Positions 35,053 through 46,489 of a DNA stretch of 64,000 bases are shown here, piece after piece. The notes under the pieces were generated by a model. It searched no databases. It saw nothing but the letters and a program-made list of their open reading frames with translations, and had not been told where the DNA came from. The stretch is from Cytospora piceicola (Eukaryota > Ascomycota > Sordariomycetes > Diaporthales > Cytosporaceae). The stretch is taken from positions 1-64,000 of the forward strand of contig JALQBC010000014.1 in NCBI GenBank assembly GCA_023375675.1, in the 5' to 3' direction. A program made the position numbers and the translations under genes. Positions within the stretch are counted from its first letter, which is position 1. Each line of letters begins with the position of its first letter.

Positions 35053-35980
35053 ATGTCGATCCCTCCAATTGCCGAAATACCTTTGAAGATCGCCCTCGTT
35101 CTCATTGCGGAATACTCGCCGCCCAGCCCTTGCACCGAGATGCGAGTCATTCAACCTGCTGATGACTGCACCCTTTCCCAGCTTCGCAAAAGGTCTTGTC
35201 TGGTACGGGATTCCTCATCTTCGACCAGTCAATATCTCTGCCGTCGCATGCTGTCGCATGCTGTCGCAGTTTCAGCCGGCCACCTCGCTCGAGGTTTCCA
35301 AATCGGTCGCTGTCTGGTCTCCTCCCGTATCACGGCCACGGCTGCGATGTGAAGAACTCCAAGAAGGCGTTTTCGCGGAGGCACCTCTTCCTCTGGCCCA
35401 TCGAGTCGGCTATACACTCACTCCATCTCAACTTCGACCCGGGCGTCCGCAACATCCAGGCCTCTCGCCTGGCGGACTGGCAGTTCAGAACAGAGTTGCT
35501 CGGAGGCTGGACCTACCTGGGTTGGTCTGGGTGCGCAAATCGTGATTGACGACGGCGGAGGAGCCCGGCCCGCCAGGATATGCACCTGGGATTCTGGCCG
35601 AATGATCCGGGATCAAGGACCACACAGTGAACAGTCCTCAGGACGACCGGGCTCCATCACCATCGGCCCCTGGTTGCTGGCGCACAGACTGGGAGCGGTT
35701 TGCCGTGTACTGCTGCGTGAACCTGTCCCGACGTCAATTCCTGTTAACGGCAGGCCGTTGCCTGTGCCTCATCTGCGCCGCTTCACCGTCGTGTCACTTT
35801 GGCCGCCGGCAGGCTACTGCTGCTTCCCCTGGAGGCAACATGAGATGGGCTTGCTTGTGGGTATCCCTCCCTGCGTTCATGGGAAGACAATCCGAGCTTG
35901 ATGATGATCGGCCCATCCTGGAGACGGGACATGCCGCGCCATCGGACCCTATCGGCTGTCTAGACCGGATCTATTAGTCC
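35053..35980 (+). pseudogene. coding-like region with frame changes, unknown protein
   Basis: An ATG at 35053 opens a frame, then protein-like sequence moves to a second frame (about 35160-35320) and a third (about 35330-35530). The third segment has strong G/C preference at codon third positions and reads like a folded protein (HLFLWPIESAIHSLHLNFDP, then WQFRTELLGGWTYLG) up to a TGA near 35549. Downstream frames to 35980 are weaker. The changes are too close together for normal introns, so a gene broken by small indels is the simplest reading. An alternative is one real exon (35330-35530) of a gene whose other exons I have not found. Product not recognised. Confidence 0.4.
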
Positions 35981-38131
35981 CAACGGTCCACGATTATGTA
36001 CTACCTATTTTTGTTGCGCAGGGCCATCAAGATTGCCATGCATTCCGCAATTATACCACCCTCTGGCCTGAAGGATGCAAAATGCTTGCAATAACCCCCC
36101 GGTCTCTCGGGCACCGGTCTACACATGCATACTCGAGGTTGTAAGATCCAATGTCCAGGGCGTCAGCGGTGGCGTCCAACAGCATGACTGGTTTGCAAGA
36201 TGCGTTCTCAATACCAGCAAATCACTATGTCTGCCTGTGCGGTTCTGACTCGTTTTCACAGTGTCCTTCGACCCCTTAAAAGTTCTTATCTCCTGCAGCC
36301 CGAGCCTCTCAGTGATGACTTGGGTAGGCGATACAACCCCAGTCAGCAACCGGAAACCGTTCGTATCTCCACTCGTGCACACGAAGAGAGAAATTTGTCT
36401 AGTAAAGTATCTCCGATGTACCTTTTTGCTGACCCTTCCGGAGGCACAGCTCCTTGAGAGGGCACACAACAGGCGGGCAAATGAGAGCCCAGTTGTCATT
36501 CTCGTCCATCTTGACGCTACTTCGTCCTTCGGGACAGTGGGAGTTTGCCTTTGACACCAACCCCTGACGTCGGCCGGTAGAACATGTGGGTTTCACACCT
36601 CAGAGGCCGGAAGCGTGAGGGCATGGCTTGCTCCCACCCCTCCATCACTGCAGATGCACCTTGGCCTGTGATGGAACCCAACGGGCCAGACAAGAAAAGT
36701 CGACAGGCGGGAGCAGGGCACGGGGACGCACGAAGGCATTACCGCCTTTCGAATGAGGCGCTGATGCGGACCTCCACCATCGTAAGGATGAAAGTCCACA
36801 TGGGAGATCGTCCGGGGTGCGCGGCGAGACTTATGCCGGCGCGTTTAAACTCTCTTCAGCGCCCCGGCGGCGCGACCTTCCCAAATCTGTAACCGAAAGG
36901 CCTTGCAGATGCCGTTGGGCCCTTTTATCATGCAGGCTTACTTCCTCCATTCAAACACTTGTCCTGCGCATGTCACAGCCCCCTTTGCTTGTCCTCCATG
37001 GCAACAAAACTGCATGTCGCGTCATATACGAGCTTCATCGGCTCATTTGGTATCTGGACTCGTCTCGTCTTCGAACCCCGAAGCTTGCGGCGCAGCTATA
37101 TGCGGGCTCCGGAGTCATCTCGTCGGGGCTTTTCAGAGTTAAATTTGACCCATACTACGTTCAACGGCCACGAGTTATCCGCATGGGGCTCGTTCAGGCC
37201 GCGAGATGCAGCCGGATCTGGGCCCGAAACAGCACGGAAACATCGTGGCTGACGCTTCGGCTGCCGAGAGGGGTCATATGGCGAGTTGATCCCAAGCACA
37301 TGAACATAGTCGCCTTAACCCCTTGATCAACGAGCCCGGAGAGTGCCCAGCCCTCTTCCAACGCCATTGAGGAAATATGGGGAAGGGCACCTGCCGTTCT
37401 GTCGCTACCTCAGTACATCACAGGCTCGCAACTAATCCAACCCTGGCGACTCCCCGCAGTGGCTCGGCCGGACGAGGGTTGAAAAGGGGGCACTTGCGAT
37501 TGGGTGTAGACTTATGGGTATATCATCGCCCTTTTCGCCTATTTGCCCATCATCGAGCCTGGCGTTACCGGAAGAGGCTTTGAGGAAGACACTTGCGATT
37601 GGGTGTAGACCTATGGCCGTAGCATCACCCCTTTTGCATATTTGCCCGTCATTGAAGATGTCTCCTGCGGTACGTGGGCACGCCCAAAACGAAAAGAGCT
37701 TCCTGTTTTACACTGGGTGCCTGCAACGCACACATCACAAACGCGTTATAGGCCAAAAGGCGCGGCGAAGATCACTGCAGGTCCTAATGCACTCCAATTT
37801 CCAGTCTGTCCCCCCCCAGCGGAGCGTCCCTCAGGGTATAAGTCCAGAAAGTGAGAAGTCATTTCTTCGCCTGGCCCCTTCGGCGGCCGGTGCTCCGCTC
37901 GATCACGATCATTCGTGTGAAAACGATGCATTCCGCGTTATCATCAGTCCCAGGAGGCCTTGGTGATTCCTCAGAAAAGGCAGATGGTCTTGCTTGTAAC
38001 GTCGCTGTTCATATTATCTCCCCCCTTCACGCTCTCTCCTTCCTCTTCCGACGTTATCCTGGCCCCGAGCTCGATGTCTGCATCCGGACGAGACGGCTCG
38101 GGCATACTATGCACATGCCCTTCGTCATACA
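35981..38131. other. gene-poor region with a 99-bp direct repeat
   Basis: No intact gene is supportable. A plus-strand frame at 36817-37326 (169 codons) lacks codon bias. At 37491-37560 and 37590-37659 two copies of about 70 bp lie 99 bp apart, beginning with an identical 22-bp core and then diverging to roughly 75-80 percent identity. Confidence 0.45.
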
Positions 38132-38800
38132 GTGATATTGGTGATCGTCCATTCGCAAGCGTGCCCTATCTCGATTGATCAACTCTCAGCTTGCATTTTC
38201 GGAGGCATGACCGCGTCAGACTCATGTCGATGTTGCGTCTACTTGGGGGTACCTGACGACCTGGAGATCTGTCGTCACGGGATTCAGGCTGGCTGCGACT
38301 TGTTACTTGGTTTTGCTCCCCTGAATCAGCAAGATCTTCCAGCCTGGCCTGATATCACCGTCATTGTGTGTCGTGGGCGAGTGCCCTCTTCACGACGGTC
38401 CGAATGGCATTTCTCACAATGATCTGATCTTGACAATCGCTGCGTCATTTAAGAAACGACATATCATTACTGCGATGAGCAAGTACTCTTGACGTGGGAG
38501 GAGTTTAGCTTTCAGTTCTGGTCGTGAGTGCTGATTTGGGCATCGCAAACTGCACCATATCAAGACAAATTGGTCCGGTGGACCAAAGCCGCCGAGTGGC
38601 CAGTTCGGACTGTGTTATATTTTTGTATGATGGTGAAAGACGAGATGCTTCATGGTCTTCATGCAGCCACTCGTCTCAATACCAACCTTTGGACTGCGAA
38701 AGGCGAGGAACCACGCCGGCCGGATACGCCCGTCCACTCTGGGAATAATGAAGGCGCGAACGACCGTGGCTGTTTGAGGGTATACGGTCGACCTCCTTGA
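38132..38800 (+). pseudogene. single-frame coding relic interrupted by three stops
   Basis: One plus-strand frame is protein-like for about 220 codons but is cut by TGA at 38420, TAA at 38450 and TGA at 38525, ending at 38800. Between and after the stops the sequence keeps a protein character (LTWEEFSFQFWS before the last stop; DKLVRWTKAAEWPVRTVLYF after it), with no frame change. Each stop can arise from a sense codon by one C-to-T or G-to-A transition (TGG, CGA or CAA), as expected from mild RIP or simple decay. A conventional intron could remove some but not obviously all stops. Family not recognised. Confidence 0.45.
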
Positions 38801-40218
38801 GATGTCAGACAATTGCGTTGCCTGTGCTTCGGGGTGCGTTGGATGCAGGGTCGCTGATGCTGTCTGTGAAAGGCGCCTCTCCGCTGTACTGAACCTGAAG
38901 GCTGACGGCTGTTCCAGAGTTGTGACTCCTTCTCTCGACGTATGGCTATTAGAACGACGTATTTCCCAGCCATGGAAGACCTAGGGCCCTGTCTTACCAA
39001 TTCCACGAAAGCCATTCCATGTAAAGCTATTGTTGTTCAATAAATTCGTCTTGTCTCCATCTGACATATTCAGGCGCGCATCCAATTCATCCGGTGGTCA
39101 CTATGGCCTAAGATAATAGTAGCCCATCAAAGGCAGAACTTGCAGGTAGCTCTCCGGCAACGCATGAATCCCTACAGGTACTGGCAATTCATGTTGACTT
39201 CCTGTAAGCAAGTGCTATCTGCCCAAAGTGTACCGTTCCATCCATCAGAACAATTTCACTCAGCCTCCTCCAGTGCTCTCCAGGCTGATGGGTCCCTGGG
39301 AGGTCCATTGAGATCGAGATGAGATAGACAACCTTGGAGCCCGCCGACTAATACAGCCATGACCTGGAATCTTAGAACGTTGCAAATGACGAGTGCACGG
39401 CTCCAGATTCTATCCCCAAGATGCTCTCGAAGGTCCCCAGTTTCTCACGTAACGCATCCCGTGTGTCGCTTCGAGGCTGGATAGGGTCGCAGCGGGTATA
39501 CGAAGAAGTGCTGTCTCCAAAACTTTCCATTGTCAAGGGACGTGGTTCACACCGCAGGAGATCACACGAGTATCTAGGTGCTGCCCGCCCCCTCGAGTAG
39601 CTTAGTCCAAGCCGTCTTAACGTGAGTTGCTGTGAGGTTGGGACCAACAGGGAGCTGACCAAGAGTCCAGCATGGCGATTTCAGCTGGCCCAGACGATCA
39701 AGGCCTACAATTAGAAGAGCATGCTGTCGTAATCTATCTTCTCCGTCTCTGTTGCGGCGACCTCACATTGCCACTCCTGTAGCAGGAGACACAAACCCTT
39801 CTTCCACAAAAGACCACCAGATATCAGCTGCGAGAGCCTGCTCGGTATGCCCCCCTCGAACTCCTGCTTCGTCGCATTCGCGAACGCCACAGGCCATGCT
39901 TTGTCGCTCCAGGTCACAAGCCGGCAATGCTCCGGCTCAACGTGTTGGACGTCTCCAGCTGCGCCGCCGGGATGTCGGCGGCACCACTCAGCACACGCAT
40001 GGCATGTCGCTCAGGTGTATACCTGCTAGTCGAGTGTTCCTCATCTGCACTACGTAGGATCACCTACTATGCCACGCTTTGTTGGCTACTTGAGTAAACG
40101 TTGCTATCTTGCGCAGTGTTTCGGCACGCTTCGCATATATGCTCTAGGTTACAACCTGCGACCAGTGTCTGACGAACCGGGCAGCTCTCTCGTTTTTTTC
40201 GACCCTGATGGTTGACAG
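38801..40218. other. gene-poor stretch
   Basis: Short frames only, without codon bias or motif. Nothing could be supported. Confidence 0.4.
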
Positions 40219-41185
40219 ATGGCACTGGAAAAGAAATATTTGGAGACATATGGCTCACCGATTTGTGAGACCGAGAAGTGTAGCCCAGCATGGACAGATA
40301 CCTCACGATCTTTTTGTCTGTGGAGATGTTTCAACATACCCGACTGAGAAACCAGATTCATTCCAAGTACATCTAGGAGTGGACGCCACTTTCAGTTGGC
40401 TATGCAATGGTCCGTCTTACAGAATTTGCTGCCAAGGCTGTTGATCGAGCGATGAAGGCCTCCACCGCAGCGGCGGTCCTCATCACGATGTCAATCGGGT
40501 GAAGAGGGAGCACAATTACTCGTCCTGACAGCCAGGCCCAGTTCCATTGCCCCAATTCCCACTGGAAGAAGGCCGGCAGCTCAGGCGCAACAGACAAGAC
40601 GTGAGTTTCGAAGGAGGCCACTCTTGGAACTGACGATGCGGACTTGTGGGTGCCGTGTGAGTGACAGAAGCATGCCGTTATACTTTGAGGTAGGGATTTG
40701 CACACGGCCACAGGATCGACCAGACCGGCTGCTGCAGAGTGATAAGCTATGGAATGCGACTTGATTGTGCTCACTCCATGAGGCTCTACACACTGGGTGA
40801 TGGCGTCTTGACTGAACACACACAAGGGATTCCCTGGATGAAAATGGCGACCGAGTCGGCGCATGGAAACACGAAGAGCCAGCACGCCATGACCTTCTAC
40901 AAGCCTGTCTTTCCATTGACAAGAGACACAAATCGGCTACAAGTTGGTCTTGTAGGACGAGCATCCAACATCGAACTCTACGAGGATCACGGATATAGCT
41001 GCAGGACGAGAAGCACAGGATATCGTAGTACGGCTGCCGAAACTTCCAGTCAGGCTGCAGCCTCGTCGTCGTCGATATATCAATCAGCACCGGACAACCT
41101 GAGACATGGACCAAAGCCATTGCCGGAAGCGAGACTGACACCGACCGGGCTTGTACCACATAGGCACCAATACTTCATGTCGTGA
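40219..41185. other. possible gene or gene remnant, orientation unclear
   Basis: Both strands give protein-like pieces. On the plus strand there is a 42-codon ATG frame at 40219-40347 with four Cys, a short frame near 40405-40500, and a longer one from about 40754 to 41185 (RLYTLGDGVLTEH, then RLQVGLVGRASNIELYED), which could be joined by GT-AG introns. On the minus strand a 161-codon frame (40885-40400) ends in a Trp-rich then hydrophobic segment. I cannot decide between them and propose no product. Confidence 0.25.
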
Positions 41186-43486
41186 ACAACAGAATCAATA
41201 GACACACAAAGTCCATCATCAGCCATCATCACAATGAGTCCGCGACGACGTGGTTCTGACATGTCGATAACAGCAATCTAGACCGAGCGGGGCTTGCATG
41301 CTTTCCCCTCAACAAATACGGGCCGATTGTGAGGACGACAATGGTCCTTGATATCAGTACTGAGGGGGGGGGTATCCCCCAACCTTAGGCGAGGCCGGAC
41401 ATAGCTCAACTTCCGGAGCTATCACAAGCCACTCTGCACGATGTGTGGCCGAGACCGTCCACAGGCCGACGCGGCCGTGGAGTGGGTATAACGCGACGGC
41501 ACGGATGACTGACTGGTCTGTAACACCAAATTAAACCATACACTTGGTCAGCGCATAAGCGAAGTTGTGTGTCTATTCAAAAATGGTGGGGTGCCGCAAG
41601 GACATTATTTGTTATTTGTCCGTCACACGCACGAGCGTGCCATGAGTGAGTGATATGCCGGGACAATGTCGACAGGGCAGGAAATGTTCCGAATAAAGAG
41701 GGCCACGTTCATCCAAAGACGACTCGAGCCAGAGCTTGAAAGATAGTAGACACAAAGACGACGACAACAAACAACAAGACATACGACTAGCCAAACGATA
41801 GGGTTGCTACCAAGCACCAAGGTACACAGAGACACTGGGGTGTTTCAAGTTCGGAACAGGGTTGAGTCCCATTGATGGATATTGTCCTCATTCCCGGGAT
41901 TCATTCCCGGGGGTTTGGTAACAACAATGACTTGTCTTATGAAGGGCCTCGGAGTTGAGCGAGAAAAGGGTAATGCCTCTGTGCCTCTAGTGTACAGTAG
42001 AGGCATTTTCTCTTCCAAAACGTTCTTCCCCAGAAAGCGAAAGGAAGAATGGGGTTTGTGGTCCCACCGCGGACCCGAGATTTGGGTCTGCTTTTGGCCT
42101 GTCAGAATCACAGGCGAAATCACCCTGGGAAGGCGAGGATCCGTTTCCGCTCCAATCAATCCGCGTTCCGGCTTCCCCACGTACTAAAGTAGGCCATATT
42201 CCCACTATGAAGGCGGTCAAGAAGCAACCGAGGTGGAGGCAGTTCAGGATATTTGTGGGTTTGGATTAGGACTGGCTGGATTGTGGAATGAGGCTGAAGG
42301 GGCAACCTCCAGAACACCGCCAATTCGAGGGGCAGACAAGGCAGAGAGAGAGGGAGAGGGCATAGCTAGGCACGAGGGGGACTCTGGGGGGGACTAGAAG
42401 GTGGGAATACAGGGAAAAGGGAAAGAGAAGCATGGCTTGCATGGTATAGAAGCTGGGGAAGTGTTTCCGACAGCCGTAGCTGCGTAGGAACGAACGCTCT
42501 CCATTATGCTGCAAACCTCAGGAGAACTTAGCACCTGGCTGGTGGTCTAATTCCTGTCGACATCTCTTCACCAGTCCAACAGTCCACCAGTTCTCTTCTT
42601 GCATGTCCGCTCTGCGTACGTAACTCACCGTCCAGGGAAGAAGATCCCAAACGGTGCATCATTGGACTTGGTGCGCTGTGGTGCGCTGCTACGTACTACT
42701 AGCACAAGTCTGGGTTGAGCCTATTTCTGCGCGCTCACACCGACTTGCCGTTCACTCCGAGGCGCACTGCGGCGTGTGCGTGGCAGGTCAAGTTCAACCA
42801 GGCCAAGTCAAGTCAAGTGTCAAATTCAAAGTCGCAAGCTTGCTTTTCGTGTGGCTACCATCGAGAACGTCTTTGTCCTACCTTACCTTACCTATCTTAC
42901 CTATCTTACCTTACCTCAAGTTTACAGGCAGTTTACCTTACCTTGCCTTGCCTTGACTGACTGCTCAATTACGCCGCACTTTACCCCTCTTGGCCTCCTC
43001 TTTTTCTTTTTCTTGCTAGACTTACTTCATATCTACATATCTACATATCTACATACATACATCAATCTCTATCTCAACCTCTTGTCTCTTTTACACAACC
43101 TCCTTCTGCTCAGCTGCACTTTGGATCACCTGGCTGAGAGGCATATTACGTACACTGCCTCTTCATTTCAGCTCTAGTCATTCATTGTGTCAACAGACAC
43201 TAGAAAATCAAATTGCCGGCACTATCCTGATTATGCCCCTATTCAAGACCGTCTTCCACCTCTTCTAAACCTGGCATGCCGGTGCAACCACCACGAGACA
43301 TTACTTCTCCTCATCCTCATCCTCCTCCTCCTCCTCCTCCTCTCTCTCTCGTGGGCCCTTGACGACGGCTTCTTAGCCCCCTCCTATCTCCCCATTTCTT
43401 TATATACCTATCTATATCTATATCTATACCTATACCTTCACCTAATTACCCACATCCATACCCATACCCAGTAGACGCCGGAACTT
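41186..43486. other. intergenic, with long CT-rich leader of the 499-aa gene
   Basis: No gene is supportable. From about 42880 the plus strand becomes strongly pyrimidine-rich, with CCTTA/CCTTG pentamers (42880-42957), CATATCTA repeats (about 43029-43060), CTC repeats (43311-43342) and CTATAT repeats (43401-43435). This is typical of a fungal core promoter and 5' leader for the gene at 43487. Confidence 0.5.
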
Positions 43487-44986
43487 ATGGTGCAGTCAAT
43501 GTCGGACGAGATGGCGACCCTCACGGGTGTCCCGATATATCATCGACCCTCAAAAAAGATCACGAAACCACGAGGCAAGATGGTCACACCGATATTGAAG
43601 AAAGTAATCCCTCAGTCGCCCAAGAACTCGCTCGACCTAGATAGGGGATGGGACGACCAGACGGCCGATTTTAGAACCGGAGGCATATACGAATCAGGGC
43701 GCACAAGCATGTCCCCGTCGGCTCGAGATGTGACCTTCCCAGTCACGCCGTGGGAACCATCAGGGTACAGCAACAGCGGGGTTGTTGGTGGTGGCTCAGG
43801 ACGAGTGACGCCTGTCGGGGGCATCGAGTCGGCTGCTGCTGCTCCGACAGTGGCACCAAGAAGCAGCATCAACCTCCGCCGAGGAAGGTTCCAGCACGCA
43901 CGATCATCCTCAGGCCACTCCCATGCCTCGATAACCACAACCAGCGGCAGCTGCAACCGACCCGGAGGCTCGTTCGTGCATCCCTTCCAGCAGATGCCGC
44001 GGACAAATACCCCGCCAGCGCCCTACGCCAACTCCTTCACATCATTTGAGCGCGACAGCATCCCCAGGGACTACTCGCCAACAGTCATCACCGAGAACGA
44101 CGACGACGACGAACAGCTCGACCTGCACAGCTCGGCCTCCCTGACCAACCAGCCGCTGTCCTCTCACCTCCACAGAGTGCATCCCAGCAACAGCCACTCC
44201 ACCGTCAGCCTGCGGCGACCATCCTTCACGAGCCAGCGCACCTCGTCGCTGACGGACCTCAACAACAACGTCAATGTCGTCAGCGCGCCCCTGCGCATAA
44301 ATACAGCTCCCATCTGCCGCTCCCACCCCGCCCCGCCCACGTCCACGCCCAGAGCCACCCATGGATCCCTCGACACGTCACACTCGCAGTCCGATCTACA
44401 ACTCGACTCAAACCCCCCCGATTCACCCCGACCGTCGCTCACGCGCGCCAGCCCGAGCACGTCCGTCGCGCCCATGTCGCCGGTACGAAACAGCCTGGAG
44501 GGGGCCTTCCGCCTGCGGAGCCGCAGCGAGATCGACACGGGGGCGCGCCGCGAGGACATCCGGGAGGCGAGGCGCAAGTTCGAGGAGAAGGAGCGGGCGA
44601 AGCAGGAGAAGTACGAATCGGACCAGCGCAGGAAGATGGAGCGCAAGGACAGCAAGCTGGAGAAGACCAACAGCATCATCGGGAGGCCGTCCTTCTCGCG
44701 CAAGCGCACGCCGCCGAGGACCACCAGCCGGCAGGCCAAGTCGGTCGAGATACTGAGGCCCGACACCATCGACGAGAAGGTCCACCAGAGGCCCGGGTCC
44801 GCCTTCATGAGCAGCAACTACGAGAGCACCGAGGGCGGCGAGGTGCCGAGCTTCGGGCCGGACGTCACGGACGTGCGGTTCGAGACGCCCAAGCGCGCCA
44901 ACGGGGCCAAGAGGAGGACGCAGAGCTACTGGACATCGTTCATGCTGTGGCTGCGGACTCGGCTGCTGAAGATGGGGAGACGGTGA
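43487..44986 (+). CDS. conserved-looking disordered fungal protein with charged helix
   Basis: A single exon of 499 codons runs from an ATG at 43487 to a TGA at 44986, with strong G/C third-position bias towards the 3' half. The N-terminus (KKITKPRGKM, then KKVIPQSPKNSLDLDRGW) is basic and looks conserved. Residues about 60-345 are Ser/Pro/Thr-rich and probably disordered. Residues about 351-395 form a highly charged helix or short coiled coil rich in Arg, Glu and Lys. The last 20 residues (YWTSFMLWLRTRLLKMGRR) form a basic amphipathic segment that could touch a membrane. I do not recognise a named family. It may be a cytoskeletal, polarity or signalling adaptor, but that is a guess from composition only. 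Confidence 0.8.
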   Translation: MVQSMSDEMATLTGVPIYHRPSKKITKPRGKMVTPILKKVIPQSPKNSLDLDRGWDDQTADFRTGGIYESGRTSMSPSARDVTFPVTPWEPSGYSNSGVVGGGSGRVTPVGGIESAAAAPTVAPRSSINLRRGRFQHARSSSGHSHASITTTSGSCNRPGGSFVHPFQQMPRTNTPPAPYANSFTSFERDSIPRDYSPTVITENDDDDEQLDLHSSASLTNQPLSSHLHRVHPSNSHSTVSLRRPSFTSQRTSSLTDLNNNVNVVSAPLRINTAPICRSHPAPPTSTPRATHGSLDTSHSQSDLQLDSNPPDSPRPSLTRASPSTSVAPMSPVRNSLEGAFRLRSRSEIDTGARREDIREARRKFEEKERAKQEKYESDQRRKMERKDSKLEKTNSIIGRPSFSRKRTPPRTTSRQAKSVEILRPDTIDEKVHQRPGSAFMSSNYESTEGGEVPSFGPDVTDVRFETPKRANGAKRRTQSYWTSFMLWLRTRLLKMGRR

Positions 44987-46489
44987 CCTCGCGGCGTCCT
45001 TCGGCAAAATTACCTCAACATGGCGGTGAATACCCTGTGGGTCTCAGCGTGGTCGGCCGGACTGAGGAGGAGGCGGGCCACAAGGTCTTACACGACATGT
45101 GCCCGCTTACCGAACAGTCGACCATCACACCCGCCGATCATTCGACGGTGGTTTCGGCAAACAGTACGATACCACCTCATTAGACCATATAACATCGATT
45201 GGTACATGTTATATGGAAACCCAGCGTTTTGCCTCATCTTGACGGCGTACATTTCCACGCCTAGTTCGGCATCGAAATATTACTTACTGGCAAGGAGTCT
45301 GGCGGTTTTTCCTGGAGTTATATTCGGTCTCAAGACAAGTCAACACCACCACCACCACTACATCAGATCTTTACTTGTTCTCCCATGCATGGAGAACTGA
45401 GAAGGCAGAGGGTGGCATTCACAAGGCCAGAGATAAAGGCTTGCACCTCGGTGGGAGGAGGAACAACAGCAGCAGACAATCGGGAATATTGGCTGTGTAT
45501 GGAGGCATTGTGATTTCCTGGATCATCCATTTGAAGACGGCTTGAACTGTCTGTGGATTGGATCCCTGTTCTGGATACCACTGGGTCGTCTCTGTAAAGC
45601 CGTTTTGGCCACAGATAGATGACCTCTCGTCGAGAGAATGAAAGCAAATATCAATTTTTGTGCATACATATTCTTGTGCTGCACTATATGTGACCCCACC
45701 AGTGCTCTGATATGTTTCTCATAATAATCCCTTGCATTTCCAGACCGAGTGTATGTACTGTGAGTGTTAGCTCTGATATCCAAGTGGAATGAATAGATAA
45801 CGCAGCGGCATTATTGTTGCGTCCTGCCTGTTCAGGACAGCCGAGGCATCTCTGCAAAAAAGGGGGTCCATCGTAATTTAAGAAAAAAAGAGGGTACACG
45901 GAATTGTTTACTGGTTGCTATGGCAGCAAACTTACGTATTCTTCCGATCACGCCGCAGACGGACATGAACCACCCCGTATATCACATGTGCGATGTGACC
46001 TTGTGACGTGCCGAAAGTTACAGCGAGGGCTTATAGATAGAACCAGCCTGTCTGTATCCAGGTAGTCAATCCGATAGTTGACCAAGCCTTCTGGTTGAAG
46101 CTATCGACGGGGAACAGTGGCAGGCAGGCAGGGTGCGGCTGAGGAAGTGTCGGAAACCGTAATTTGTTTTGGTGAAGCCGTTTGTATTCACACTCGATCT
46201 GACTTGGTTGATTGAGACCAATTGGGGTCCAAAGCCGTACAAACCCACCTGGGCAGTTTTACGTAGTCACTCACCTACTCGGACAGTTTACGACAGACGT
46301 CCGGGGAGCTTCACACTCGACAACGCTGCATGCTGGATGAGCTCATTCCTAGATCAAGTACCTTGTTGGTTACTCTCAAAGCCAAGCACCGTCGATATCC
46401 TTGAAGATAGGATAGTCAACAGCAAGCCATAAATATACTTCTTCTCATTCTCCCCACCCTTTTTCTTGCATCTCGTTCAGCTATCTCTC
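44987..46489. other. intergenic between the 499-aa gene and the amidase gene
   Basis: Tandem plus-strand genes flank it, so it holds the 3' end of one and the promoter of the other. A CT-rich run (46438-46489) directly precedes the amidase ATG. No further gene could be supported. Confidence 0.5.

Noticed and set aside
36817..37326. 169-codon plus-strand frame
   Set aside because: Codon third positions look random and there is no domain, signal peptide or supporting neighbour.
43311..43345. CTC repeat as a coding poly-Leu/Pro tract
   Set aside because: It lies in the CT-rich leader before the ATG at 43487 and has no supporting frame.
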